Shown here: piece by piece, positions 19,325 through 27,910 of the stretch
How the letters are laid out: every line of letters begins with the position of its first letter
Numbering within the stretch: position 1 is the stretch's first letter
From: Polaribacter sp. Q13
GTDB lineage: Bacteria > Bacteroidota > Bacteroidia > Flavobacteriales > Flavobacteriaceae
Assembly (NCBI RefSeq): GCF_016858305.2
Contig: NZ_CP074436.1
Coordinates: 82,001-146,000 of the forward strand
Length of the DNA: 64,000 bases
Reading direction: 5' to 3'
The notes under the pieces: model-generated
The model's database searches: none
What the model was told of the DNA's origin: nothing
The model's input: the letters and a program-made list of their open reading frames with translations, nothing else
Program-made: the position numbers and the translations under genes

Positions 19325-20646
19325 TTTATAATAAATTAATTGAAAACATTTTTTTACCTATCGGAGATTTCATTAATAAATCATCATATCTAAAGCAATT
19401 AAAATATTGGAGAAAGTTAGATTCATTCTCTGAAACTGAATTAGAAAATCTTCAGAAAAATAATTTAAAAACTATTTTAGAGCATGCTGTAAAAAATGTA
19501 GCTAAATATAAAACTATTGAGTTAGAAGGCAGTAATCCTTATTTATGGTTAAATAACTTTCCTATTATAACAAAGAATGATATTAGAAATGATTCTGAAA
19601 ATTTACTTTCAAAGGAAGTAGATAAAGCTACTTTAATATCTTATTCAAGTAGTGGTTCTTCGGGGGTTCAAAGTACTGTTTATATGAATAAGGAAGAGCA
19701 GTCAAATATTAGAGCTATTTTATCACATTGGTGGGAGTGGAGCGGTTATAAAATTGGTAATCGATTAGTACAAACAGGGATGTCTCCTGAAAGAGGTTTT
19801 TTAAAATCGATAAAAGATGGTTTGTTTAAAACAAAATACATCACAGCTTTTTCATTAACAGAAGAACAGTTAGCATCCCTTTTTAAAGAAATAAATAATA
19901 CAAATAATTATTATTTAGCTGGTTATGCATCATCTTTAAATATTATTGCAGAATATGCTTTAAAACATAATTCTAATGTACATTTTAAGTCTGTAATTAG
20001 TTTAGGCGATAAAATGTTTAGTCATTATAAAAAAAATATAGAAAAAGCTTTTGCTACAAAAGTATATGATACGTATGGTTGTAATGAAGGTTTTTTAATA
20101 GCTAGTGAAAAAGATTTAGAATATAAATACATCATGTCTCCTCATGTGTATTTAGAAATTTTAGATGATGATCATAATCCTGTTCCAGATGGAGAAATAG
20201 GTAATGTTGTTGTAACAAGATTAGATGCTTTTTCAATGCCATTAATAAGATATAAAATAGGTGATTTAGCAATTAAGTTACCAAAAGAAAAATATCCAGA
20301 AAAAAGATTGTATAATTATCCTTTATTAGAAAAAATAGTAGGTAGAGAAACAGATGTTGTTGTTTTGTTAGATGATAGAAAATTGACAGTGCATTCATTT
20401 ACTGGTATTTTTGAATATTTTACAGAAATTAAACAATTTCAAGTTATACAAGAAAAAAAAGGAAGAATTATCATTAAATATATAAAATCAGAAAGCTTTC
20501 ATATTGATGTTTTAGAAAGAGCAACATCAGAAATGCAAAAACATATTCGAGATGCTAATTTTATAATTGAGTATAAAGAAGTCGATTTTATAGCTCCTTC
20601 AAAATCAGGGAAACCTCAAATAGTAGAAAGTACTTTAAAAAAATAA
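19321..20646 (+). CDS. Adenylate-forming enzyme, CapK/PaaK-like
   Basis: A 441-residue member of the phenylacetate-CoA ligase-like branch of adenylate-forming enzymes often named CapK in capsule loci. The phosphate-binding loop is SSGSSG at residues 110-115, and DTYGCNEG and RLDAFSMPLIRYKIGDLA correspond to the A5 and A7 core motifs. These enzymes activate a carboxylic acid as acyl-AMP; the acid and acceptor in polysaccharide clusters are unknown. Here it could activate an acyl or amino-acid group that decorates the glycan. No carrier-protein gene is seen nearby. It overlaps the previous glycosyltransferase by 4 bases. Confidence 0.85.
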   Translation: MIYNKLIENIFLPIGDFINKSSYLKQLKYWRKLDSFSETELENLQKNNLKTILEHAVKNVAKYKTIELEGSNPYLWLNNFPIITKNDIRNDSENLLSKEVDKATLISYSSSGSSGVQSTVYMNKEEQSNIRAILSHWWEWSGYKIGNRLVQTGMSPERGFLKSIKDGLFKTKYITAFSLTEEQLASLFKEINNTNNYYLAGYASSLNIIAEYALKHNSNVHFKSVISLGDKMFSHYKKNIEKAFATKVYDTYGCNEGFLIASEKDLEYKYIMSPHVYLEILDDDHNPVPDGEIGNVVVTRLDAFSMPLIRYKIGDLAIKLPKEKYPEKRLYNYPLLEKIVGRETDVVVLLDDRKLTVHSFTGIFEYFTEIKQFQVIQEKKGRIIIKYIKSESFHIDVLERATSEMQKHIRDANFIIEYKEVDFIAPSKSGKPQIVESTLKK

Positions 20647-20648
20647 AT

Positions 20649-21734
20649 ATGAAATTAACAATTATAGCAGGAGCAAGACCAAATTTCATGAAGATTGCGC
20701 CTATTATTCATCAAATTATTAAAAGAAAAGAGGAAGGTGTTTCTATAGATTATAGATTAGTGCATACTGGTCAACATTATGATGAAAAGTTAAGTACTAT
20801 TTTTTTTAAAGAACTAAATATTCCTGCACCAAATGTTAATTTAGAAATTGGTTCTGGTACACAAGCAGAGCAAACGGCGGGTATAATGGTGGCTTTCGAA
20901 AAAGAATTATTAGCAAACCCTACAGATGTAGTTTTGGTTGTTGGAGATGTTACTTCTACCATGGCTTGTGCTATAGTTGCTAAAAAACTAATAACAAAAG
21001 TGGTACATGTAGAAGGTGGAATTCGTTCTTTTGATTTATCTATGCCAGAAGAAATTAATAGAATGGTTACCGATGCAATTACTGATTACTTTTATGTTAC
21101 TTCTGAAGTAGCTATAGAAAATTTAAAAAATATAGGTATTACAGAGGATAGAATTGTGTATGTAGGTAATACAATGATAGATACTTTAATCTCTAATTTA
21201 GATAAATTAAAAAAACCACCTGTTTTTGATGAATTAAATTTAAGCGATAAAAATTATATGGTTTTAACCATGCATCGACCAGCAAATGTAGATGAAGAGT
21301 TTAAATTAAAAGCTTTTTTAGAAGCAATTATAGAAAACTCTAATAATATTCCCATTATATTTCCGACACATCCAAGAACAAAATCCATATTAAATAAATT
21401 AGATATAGATCTAAAAAATTTACATTTAATTGATCCGTTAGGTTATTTAGAATTCAATTATTTGGTAAAAAACGCTAAGTGTGTAATTACAGATTCTGGA
21501 GGAATTACAGAAGAAACAACCTATTTAAAAATACCTTGTTTAACATTAAGAGATAATACAGAAAGACCTGAAACGATAATAATTGGTACCAATGAATTGG
21601 TAGGTACAAATCCTAGTGCAATTAAAAGAGCATTAGAAAGAGTTTTTGCAAATGATTGGAAAAAAGGAGGAATCCCTAAATTTTGGGATGGTAAAACTTC
21701 AGAAAGAATTATCAATCATATTATTACAATTTAA
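20649..21734 (+). CDS. wecB: UDP-N-acetylglucosamine 2-epimerase, non-hydrolysing (WecB-type)
   Basis: A 361-residue epimerase interconverting UDP-GlcNAc and UDP-ManNAc. Diagnostic blocks are GARPNFMKIAPIIH at the N-terminus, HTGQHYD, HVEGGIRSFDLSMPEEINR, MHRPANVD and DSGGITEETTYL, followed by TLRDNTERPET. It is of the WecB class, not the hydrolysing NeuC class present at 7858, so the locus can supply both free ManNAc and UDP-ManNAc. No wecC-type dehydrogenase for UDP-ManNAcA is seen in the window. Its final base is shared with the next ATG. Confidence 0.94.
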   Translation: MKLTIIAGARPNFMKIAPIIHQIIKRKEEGVSIDYRLVHTGQHYDEKLSTIFFKELNIPAPNVNLEIGSGTQAEQTAGIMVAFEKELLANPTDVVLVVGDVTSTMACAIVAKKLITKVVHVEGGIRSFDLSMPEEINRMVTDAITDYFYVTSEVAIENLKNIGITEDRIVYVGNTMIDTLISNLDKLKKPPVFDELNLSDKNYMVLTMHRPANVDEEFKLKAFLEAIIENSNNIPIIFPTHPRTKSILNKLDIDLKNLHLIDPLGYLEFNYLVKNAKCVITDSGGITEETTYLKIPCLTLRDNTERPETIIIGTNELVGTNPSAIKRALERVFANDWKKGGIPKFWDGKTSERIINHIITI

Positions 21735-22909
21735 TGGGGAAAAGTATTGTAATTATTTCAAATTATTATCCACCAGAAATGGGGGCAGCTGCTAATAGAA
21801 TTAAAAATTTAGCAGAAGGATTGACAGAAAAAGGGAATGATGTTACTATTATTTGTCCTTTGCCTAACTATCCTATTGGGAAAATATTTGAAAAATATAA
21901 AAATAAATTTACAGTAAATGAATCTATCGAAGGCATAAAAGTAAAAAGGTTTTGGATATATCCATCTAAATCAGAAAAAGCAATTGTTAGATTGTTTAGT
22001 ATGTTATCTTTTGCATGGTCTTTTTGGTTTTCTATTTTTAGTTTTATAAGAAAAAAACCAGATTTATTTATCATTCAATCTCCACCTTTATTAGTGGCGC
22101 TCTCTGGTTTGCTTTTTAGTAAATTATTAGGATGTAAAAATGTTTTAAATGTTTCGGATATTTGGCCTTTATCAGCCTTAGAATTAGGAGTGATAAAAAA
22201 AAGTTTCTTCTATAGTTTTTTAGAAAAAATAGAAAAAGTAAATTATAAATTGGCAGATAAAATAATAGGACAATCTGAAGAAATAATAACGCATATAAAA
22301 GCAGTTGTAGACAAAGATTTTTTGGTTTATAGAAATGTTCCTAATATTAAAAAGTATTCCGTGAAGGAGAAAAGTGAGGGTAATTTAAAAATTGTTTATG
22401 CGGGTCTGTTAGGATATGCACAAGGCATTTTAAATATTTGTAATGAAATTAATTTTAAAGAAATTGGTGCAGAATTACACATATATGGTGCAGGAATGGA
22501 AGAAGAAAAAATTATAGAGTTTGCAGCAAACCCAAATAACAATGTTTTTTTCTATGGTGTAAGAACAGCTAAGGAAATTAAAGAAGAAATTAGAAAATAC
22601 GATATTGGTTTTGTTCCTTTAAAAAATAAAATATATGGAGCTGTACCTTCCAAAATATTCGAATTAATGCAATTGGGAGTACCTATTCTATATGTGGGTT
22701 CTGGAGAAGCAGAAGAAATTTTAGGAAGTTACAAGTCGGGTTTGTATTCTGAACCAGGTGATTTAAAAAGCTTAATTAAAAATATTTCTATTTTTAAAGA
22801 AATGAATAATACGGATTATAGTGTATGTTCAAATAATAATAAAAGTGCTCATTTAAATGAGTTTAACTTAGAAAAACAAATGGATAAACTTCAAGATTTT
22901 ATAAATTAA
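21734..22909 (+). CDS. Glycosyltransferase, WbuB-like GT4
   Basis: A 391-residue GT4-type enzyme resembling WbuB proteins that transfer deoxyamino sugars. The N-terminus ISNYYPPEMGAAANRIKNLAEGL and LPNYPIGKI are typical of this subgroup, and YGAVPSKIFELMQLGVPILY is the donor-site segment, with the first glutamate of EX7E replaced. A hydrophobic stretch near residues 95-115 (FAWSFWFSIFSFI) suggests membrane association. It directly follows wecB, which fits use of an N-acetylated hexosamine donor, though this is inference. Confidence 0.87.
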   Translation: MGKSIVIISNYYPPEMGAAANRIKNLAEGLTEKGNDVTIICPLPNYPIGKIFEKYKNKFTVNESIEGIKVKRFWIYPSKSEKAIVRLFSMLSFAWSFWFSIFSFIRKKPDLFIIQSPPLLVALSGLLFSKLLGCKNVLNVSDIWPLSALELGVIKKSFFYSFLEKIEKVNYKLADKIIGQSEEIITHIKAVVDKDFLVYRNVPNIKKYSVKEKSEGNLKIVYAGLLGYAQGILNICNEINFKEIGAELHIYGAGMEEEKIIEFAANPNNNVFFYGVRTAKEIKEEIRKYDIGFVPLKNKIYGAVPSKIFELMQLGVPILYVGSGEAEEILGSYKSGLYSEPGDLKSLIKNISIFKEMNNTDYSVCSNNNKSAHLNEFNLEKQMDKLQDFIN

Positions 22910-22918
22910 AAATATTAA

Positions 22919-24343
22919 ATGCTTTTTAACTCAATAGATTTTGCCATTTTTTTACCGATTGTTTTTATACTATATTGGTTTGTCTTTTCTAAAAAAACAC
23001 AGCAACAAAATTTAGTGCTGTTAATAGCAAGTTATGTCTTTTATGGTTTTTGGGATTGGCGCTTTCTTTTTCTAATCTTTTTTAGTTCTATCATAGATTT
23101 TTTAATAGGTAAAAAACTAAATGAAGTTACTAATGTTTCTAAAAGGAAACTTTTTTTAAGTATTAGTATTGTTGTTAATTTAGGACTTCTTGGGTTTTTT
23201 AAGTATTACAATTTTTTTCTAGATAGTTTTGCTTCAGCCTTTACTTTCTTCGGAAGTTCAATATCAGAACAAAGGCTTACTATAATTTTACCTGTTGGAA
23301 TCAGTTTTTATACTTTTCAAACGTTAAGTTATTCTATAGATGTTTACCGTAATAAACTAAAACCGACGAACAACTTTATCGCTTTTTTATCTTTTGTAAG
23401 CTTTTTTCCGCAACTAGTAGCAGGTCCAATAGAAAGAGCATCAAATTTATTGCCCCAGTTTTATAATAAAAGAATTTTCTCTTATGATAAAGCTGTTTCT
23501 GGAGTACAATTAATCGTTTGGGGATTTTTTAAGAAAATAGTCATTGCAGACAATGCCTCAATTATTGTAAATGGAATTTTTAGTAATTACCAAAATCAAT
23601 CTTTTGAATCGTTATTAATGGGGGCATTTCTATTTTCATTTCAGATTTATGGAGATTTTTCTGGGTATTCAGATATAGCCATTGGTACTGCCCGACTTTT
23701 TAATTTTGATTTAATGGTGAATTTTAAGTTTCCTTATTTGTCAAAAAACATTGGTGATTTTTGGAAACGTTGGCATATATCTCTTTCTACTTGGTTTCGA
23801 GATTATTTATATATTCCTTTAGGAGGAAGTAAAGGAACGTTGCTAAAAGCCATAAGAAATGTTGGTATTGTTTTTATTGTAAGTGGGTTTTGGCATGGTG
23901 CAAATTGGACTTTTATTTTTTGGGGATTTATTCATGCGGTTTTATATATTCCACTTTTTATTGCTTTAAAAAAGCGAAGTAATAAATCGAAAACGGAGAA
24001 CAATAGATTTAATTTTTTGAAAATAATAGTTACTTTTATTTTGGTGATGTTTTCTTGGGTTATTTTTAGATCTCTTACTATTACAGATGCTATAAATTAC
24101 ATCACAAGAATTTTTAGTTTATCTAACGGAAGTAAATTTTATGCATCTACTAGCAAGTATTTAATTATTACCGGTATTACGCTTTTTAGTATTCTTTTTT
24201 TAATAATTACAGAATTTTATAACGATAAAAAAGGAAGAATTGAAACGTATTTTAAATCTTATTTTTTGGTTTTCTTATGTTTAATAATAGCTTTTTTAGG
24301 TGCTATAAAAAATCATGCAGATTTTATCTATTTTCAATTTTAA
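22919..24343 (+). CDS. MBOAT family O-acyltransferase
   Basis: A 474-residue polytopic protein of the AlgI/DltB-like MBOAT family. It starts MLFNSIDFAIFLPIVFILYW, the common AlgI-type N-terminus, carries the block QLVAGPIERASNLLPQF and YSDIAIGTARLFNF, and has the catalytic histidine as H326 in GFWHGANWTF. These enzymes pass acyl groups, usually acetyl, across the membrane for modification of an extracytoplasmic polysaccharide. The next gene, 3 bases away, encodes an SGNH-like protein that would complete the transfer, as in AlgI-AlgJ/X or DltB-DltD pairs. Confidence 0.94.
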   Translation: MLFNSIDFAIFLPIVFILYWFVFSKKTQQQNLVLLIASYVFYGFWDWRFLFLIFFSSIIDFLIGKKLNEVTNVSKRKLFLSISIVVNLGLLGFFKYYNFFLDSFASAFTFFGSSISEQRLTIILPVGISFYTFQTLSYSIDVYRNKLKPTNNFIAFLSFVSFFPQLVAGPIERASNLLPQFYNKRIFSYDKAVSGVQLIVWGFFKKIVIADNASIIVNGIFSNYQNQSFESLLMGAFLFSFQIYGDFSGYSDIAIGTARLFNFDLMVNFKFPYLSKNIGDFWKRWHISLSTWFRDYLYIPLGGSKGTLLKAIRNVGIVFIVSGFWHGANWTFIFWGFIHAVLYIPLFIALKKRSNKSKTENNRFNFLKIIVTFILVMFSWVIFRSLTITDAINYITRIFSLSNGSKFYASTSKYLIITGITLFSILFLIITEFYNDKKGRIETYFKSYFLVFLCLIIAFLGAIKNHADFIYFQF

Positions 24344-24346
24344 AGA

Positions 24347-25252
24347 ATGAAAAAATTTTTAATAAAAACATTTTATTATGCTACCTTAGTCTTTGTTTTA
24401 GGTAATGTTGTTGCTTTTAGTGCTAACTATTTCTTAAAAAAATCTAGTTTTTATAAAAGTAGTTTTTTAGTGAATGAATTTAATTCTGATAAAAAATTAG
24501 ATTACTTTGTAGTAGGTTCTAGTAGAGGTTTAACAACCCTTAATACTAATTTAATTGATGAGAAATTAGGCTTAAAAGGTGTTAATTTATCTATGGATGA
24601 TACTGATTTAAAAACGCAATCATTAATGATTCATCATTTTTTTGAATCGAATTACAAAGCAGATTATTTAGTTTTAGTGCTAGACGCTAATCACTTTAAA
24701 AAAACATCATTAGAATTGGGTAATAATGATTATCGTTTTGTGCCTTTTATAGATAGAGATTATGTGAAAAATCATTTTAAGAAATATGAAAAAAGTACTT
24801 TAAATATTTTAACAAACTCTAATTATAATCCTTTTTTCGCATATTCTTATTATAATTTAGAGTTATTATTACCTGCTACTTTGAGCATTATTAAACCTAA
24901 ATTTAGAAATAAATTTGATAAATTCGGTAATTATTCTTATCCATCTTCTGGTCATGAAAATAATAATGCTACTTATAAAATTAAAGAAATTGACTCAGAA
25001 ATTACCAATCCTATAATTAAAGATATTAAAAATTATTTAGATGAAAATAAATGTAAATTAATTATTTATATAGCTCCTTATCAGTTAGAAAAGTTTACTT
25101 TTAATAACAAATTAGAGTATTCTATTATAAATAACTCTTCTGCTTTAGTAAATAAAAATGAATTTTTTTATGACAAAATACATGTAAATAATAAAGGAAG
25201 AGAGCAGAGTACATTAATTTTTATAAATAATTTTAAATTACTTATTAATTAG
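24347..25252 (+). CDS. SGNH-hydrolase-like membrane-anchored protein, partner of MBOAT
   Basis: A 301-residue protein with one N-terminal membrane span (about residues 5-28) and an extracytoplasmic domain. GSSR at 57-60 resembles the nucleophile block of SGNH/DltD-like proteins, and DKIH at 276-279 provides the Asp-X-X-His of the C-terminal block. The family is very divergent, so the identification rests on these two motifs, topology and the MBOAT gene immediately upstream. The likely role is transfer of an acyl group to the exported glycan. It is the last gene of the 22-gene run; the next gene starts 108 bases later. Confidence 0.75.
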   Translation: MKKFLIKTFYYATLVFVLGNVVAFSANYFLKKSSFYKSSFLVNEFNSDKKLDYFVVGSSRGLTTLNTNLIDEKLGLKGVNLSMDDTDLKTQSLMIHHFFESNYKADYLVLVLDANHFKKTSLELGNNDYRFVPFIDRDYVKNHFKKYEKSTLNILTNSNYNPFFAYSYYNLELLLPATLSIIKPKFRNKFDKFGNYSYPSSGHENNNATYKIKEIDSEITNPIIKDIKNYLDENKCKLIIYIAPYQLEKFTFNNKLEYSIINNSSALVNKNEFFYDKIHVNNKGREQSTLIFINNFKLLIN

Positions 25253-25263
25253 TAATCTTTTTA

Positions 25264-25271
25264 TAAATTTG
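25264..25271 (+). promoter_or_regulatory. Candidate -7 box for the initiating sugar transferase
   Basis: TAAATTTG fits TAnnTTTG and lies in the 108-base gap between the SGNH-like gene and the sugar transferase. No TTTG is seen at the expected -33 distance, so support is weak. If real, the transferase could be expressed independently of the long operon. Confidence 0.28.
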
Positions 25272-25360
25272 TTACCTCTCATATAGTATATTAAGAACTC
25301 TTTTTCGATTATATATATGTAGTTGAATTAACTTAAAAAAGTTAAACAAAACAGCATCAT

Positions 25361-26743
25361 TTGACAACAAAAACATCATACTTTAATGTATCAGAAAGAA
25401 AACTTTTTTTAGGAATAATAGATGTCTTTATTCTTATTTCTAGTCTGTATCTAGCCTCTTTATTTATCAATTTTACTTATATAAAATTTACTAGTAATGC
25501 CATTCTTAATTGGTTATTCTTGTTAGTTTTTTATTTCTTAATTTTTGGACAAATTTTTCAGCTGTATGGTTTAAATGTATCAAATAATAAATATTTAACT
25601 GTTAGAGCTGCTGTTCTTACTGTGTTTGCAACTACAATATTTTATATTTTCACACCTTATTTTTCACCTGAATTACCACCAAATAGATTACAGATTGTTT
25701 ATTTTTTCTTACTTTCTTTTATACCTATTTTACTTTGGCGATTTATATATATGTCTTTAATATTTTCTCCTAAGTATTTTAAATCTATTGTTTTTGTAGG
25801 TAATTCAGAAAGAATTAAAAAATTATTGACTCAAGTACATAATGATTCTTTTCATGATGTTTTTGCTTATTTATCGGATAAAGAAATTAAAGGAATAAAA
25901 GGGTATGTAGATATCACTAAAACAACGATAACTCCAATAATTGCAAATAACGCTATTACAGATGTTATTGTTTCTAAAAAAGATCTTTCTGAAGAGGTAA
26001 TCAATGGTTTAAACAAAGAACTTGTTGTGTTATTTGAACAAGGAGTAAATATAATTAGTTACGAAACTTTTTATGAAAATGTAAATGCTAGAATTCCTAA
26101 AGAATATCTGAATTATAATTTTTATAGACATATTAATTTTAGTAAAAATAATACCAATAACTTTTACCTTTTTGGTTTAAGGTTAGTAGATATACTAATT
26201 TCTTTAATAGGTGGATTGGGTTTTTTATGTATTATTCCGTTCATTGTTATTGGAAATTTAATAGCCAATAGAGGCCCTTTGTTTTATACACAAGTAAGAG
26301 TTGGGGAAAATGGTAAGATTTTTAAAATTTTTAAGTTGAGGTCTATGATTAAAAATGCAGAAAAAGGTGGTGCTGTTTGGGCTCAAAAAAACGATGTGAG
26401 AATTACTGCTTTTGGTAAGTTTTTAAGACGAACTAGATTAGATGAAATGCCTCAGTTTTTTAATATATTAAAAGGAGATATGAGTTTAATTGGTCCCAGA
26501 CCAGAAAGACCCGAGTTTGTGAAAGATTTAGAAGCTAAGATCCCTTTTTATGCAATTAGACATGTTATAAGACCTGGTTTAACCGGTTGGGCGCAAGTAA
26601 ATTATCCGTATGCGAATACAATAGAAGAACAAGAAACCAAATTGCGTTACGATTTATATTATATTAAGGAACGCAGTGCTTTTTTAGATTTTAAAATATT
26701 TATTATGACGTTTACTACAGTATTATATTTTAAAGGTCAATAA
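25361..26743 (+). CDS. Polyprenyl-phosphate sugar-1-phosphate transferase (WcaJ/WbaP-like), TTG start
   Basis: A 460-residue initiating enzyme that puts the first sugar phosphate on undecaprenyl phosphate. Four N-terminal membrane spans (within residues 15-130) and a nucleotide-binding-like middle region precede the catalytic domain (about 270-460), which contains FKIFKLRSM, RRTRLDEMPQFFNILKGDMSLIGPRPE and RPGLTGWAQVNY, all hallmarks of PF02397. The start is TTG at 25361 because no suitable in-frame ATG precedes the first span. Its 3' end overlaps the convergent gene below by 14 bases. It probably starts the glycan made by the upstream operon. Confidence 0.93.
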   Translation: MTTKTSYFNVSERKLFLGIIDVFILISSLYLASLFINFTYIKFTSNAILNWLFLLVFYFLIFGQIFQLYGLNVSNNKYLTVRAAVLTVFATTIFYIFTPYFSPELPPNRLQIVYFFLLSFIPILLWRFIYMSLIFSPKYFKSIVFVGNSERIKKLLTQVHNDSFHDVFAYLSDKEIKGIKGYVDITKTTITPIIANNAITDVIVSKKDLSEEVINGLNKELVVLFEQGVNIISYETFYENVNARIPKEYLNYNFYRHINFSKNNTNNFYLFGLRLVDILISLIGGLGFLCIIPFIVIGNLIANRGPLFYTQVRVGENGKIFKIFKLRSMIKNAEKGGAVWAQKNDVRITAFGKFLRRTRLDEMPQFFNILKGDMSLIGPRPERPEFVKDLEAKIPFYAIRHVIRPGLTGWAQVNYPYANTIEEQETKLRYDLYYIKERSAFLDFKIFIMTFTTVLYFKGQ

Positions 26744-27905
26744 TTTTTTTTGATAAATAGAAATATCTCACAAAAAGAAATATTAACAAGGGAATTATAA
26801 CCACAGGAAAAACCTGAATTTCTGCCACCCAAAGAATAGGAATTATTACTAAAAATAAAAGTAGCATTAACATATATTTTTGCAACCATTTTGGTTGATG
26901 TGTTTTTAGTAATACAAAAGCTATAATTATATTAGGTGCAAAAGCCCACAACAAGTTAAAGTTATTTGGAGCGGTAGAGTGCGTAGAGAAAAACCATAGA
27001 AAAAATAGGACACAACCAATAAGTCCAGTTGTAAAAAATAAGATAAAATCTAAGGATTTGGTTCTTTTATCACTTTTGAAATCTTTATACGTAATATAAA
27101 TTCCGAATAGCGCTAAAATGCTAAAGATTAAAAACGGACTAAAAAGAGAACTCTTCGCTTCTTTTTCCTTAAATTTTAAAAGAACAATTTCATTCTTTAC
27201 CAATTTTTTTGGTTGATTTTTGATAAAAACAGTAGCGTCTTTAAAAGAACTATACACATAGTCTGGTAAGTACATATACTGTTCAAAAGTGGCTTGTTCA
27301 TCTAATTTTGTGCCTGCAATTAAATTTAAACCAAATGTACCCCAAGAATTCCAAGGAATTTCATGATTTGTTAATTGTCTAAATGTGAGGTTTTTTTCTA
27401 CGTTGTTGTCATTAAAAACTACTTTATCTTCTAATATAGATTTTGTAATATCTCTTAATTTTGTGGCACAATTATCAAAATAAGGATCGTATTGATAGTT
27501 ACTGTTTTGGGGTTGGGCATTATTTTCTAAGAATTTAAAATAGGCTTGTTTTTCTGGCTGATTTAAGTTTAATACTTGTTCTTTTAACCAACGTTTGTCT
27601 CTTCTATAACTAGCTATAAAGTATTTAAAATCATAGCGAGCTAAGCTATAAATCATATTTCCTTTTGCAAAATTAGTATAAAAATTAGGCTGATTAAAAT
27701 CAAACATTCCGTAGTTATAAATTAAATCTATTTTTAAAACGGGATCTTTAATTCTAATGGCAGAATGCCCAAAAGCTTCGTATAATTCTTCTCCTGGTCC
27801 GGCAGTAACAATACTTACTTCTCCATATTTAGAAAGTTGTAGTTGTGCTTTTAAAGGTGAATAAATGGAAAGTAAAAATATGAAAAGAAAGTACTTTTTG
27901 TTCAT
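26730..27905 (-). CDS. Lnb-type (DUF4105) membrane protein, lipoprotein N-acyltransferase candidate
   Basis: A 391-residue protein with a signal peptide or first span (1-20), a periplasmic domain of the DUF4105/PF13387 family, and a C-terminal membrane part of about five spans (from residue 255). H47 in AFGHSAIRI and C146 in FDNCATK form the His/Cys pair expected for the NlpC/P60-like active site. This family includes Lnb, reported as the lipoprotein N-acyltransferase of Bacteroides; assignment of the same activity here is by family. It is 5 bases downstream of the PorV/PorQ-like gene and likely co-transcribed. Its 3' end overlaps the sugar transferase gene by 14 bases. Confidence 0.85.
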   Translation of the reverse strand: MNKKYFLFIFLLSIYSPLKAQLQLSKYGEVSIVTAGPGEELYEAFGHSAIRIKDPVLKIDLIYNYGMFDFNQPNFYTNFAKGNMIYSLARYDFKYFIASYRRDKRWLKEQVLNLNQPEKQAYFKFLENNAQPQNSNYQYDPYFDNCATKLRDITKSILEDKVVFNDNNVEKNLTFRQLTNHEIPWNSWGTFGLNLIAGTKLDEQATFEQYMYLPDYVYSSFKDATVFIKNQPKKLVKNEIVLLKFKEKEAKSSLFSPFLIFSILALFGIYITYKDFKSDKRTKSLDFILFFTTGLIGCVLFFLWFFSTHSTAPNNFNLLWAFAPNIIIAFVLLKTHQPKWLQKYMLMLLLFLVIIPILWVAEIQVFPVVIIPLLIFLFVRYFYLSKKIIDL

Positions 27906-27910
27906 GAAAA

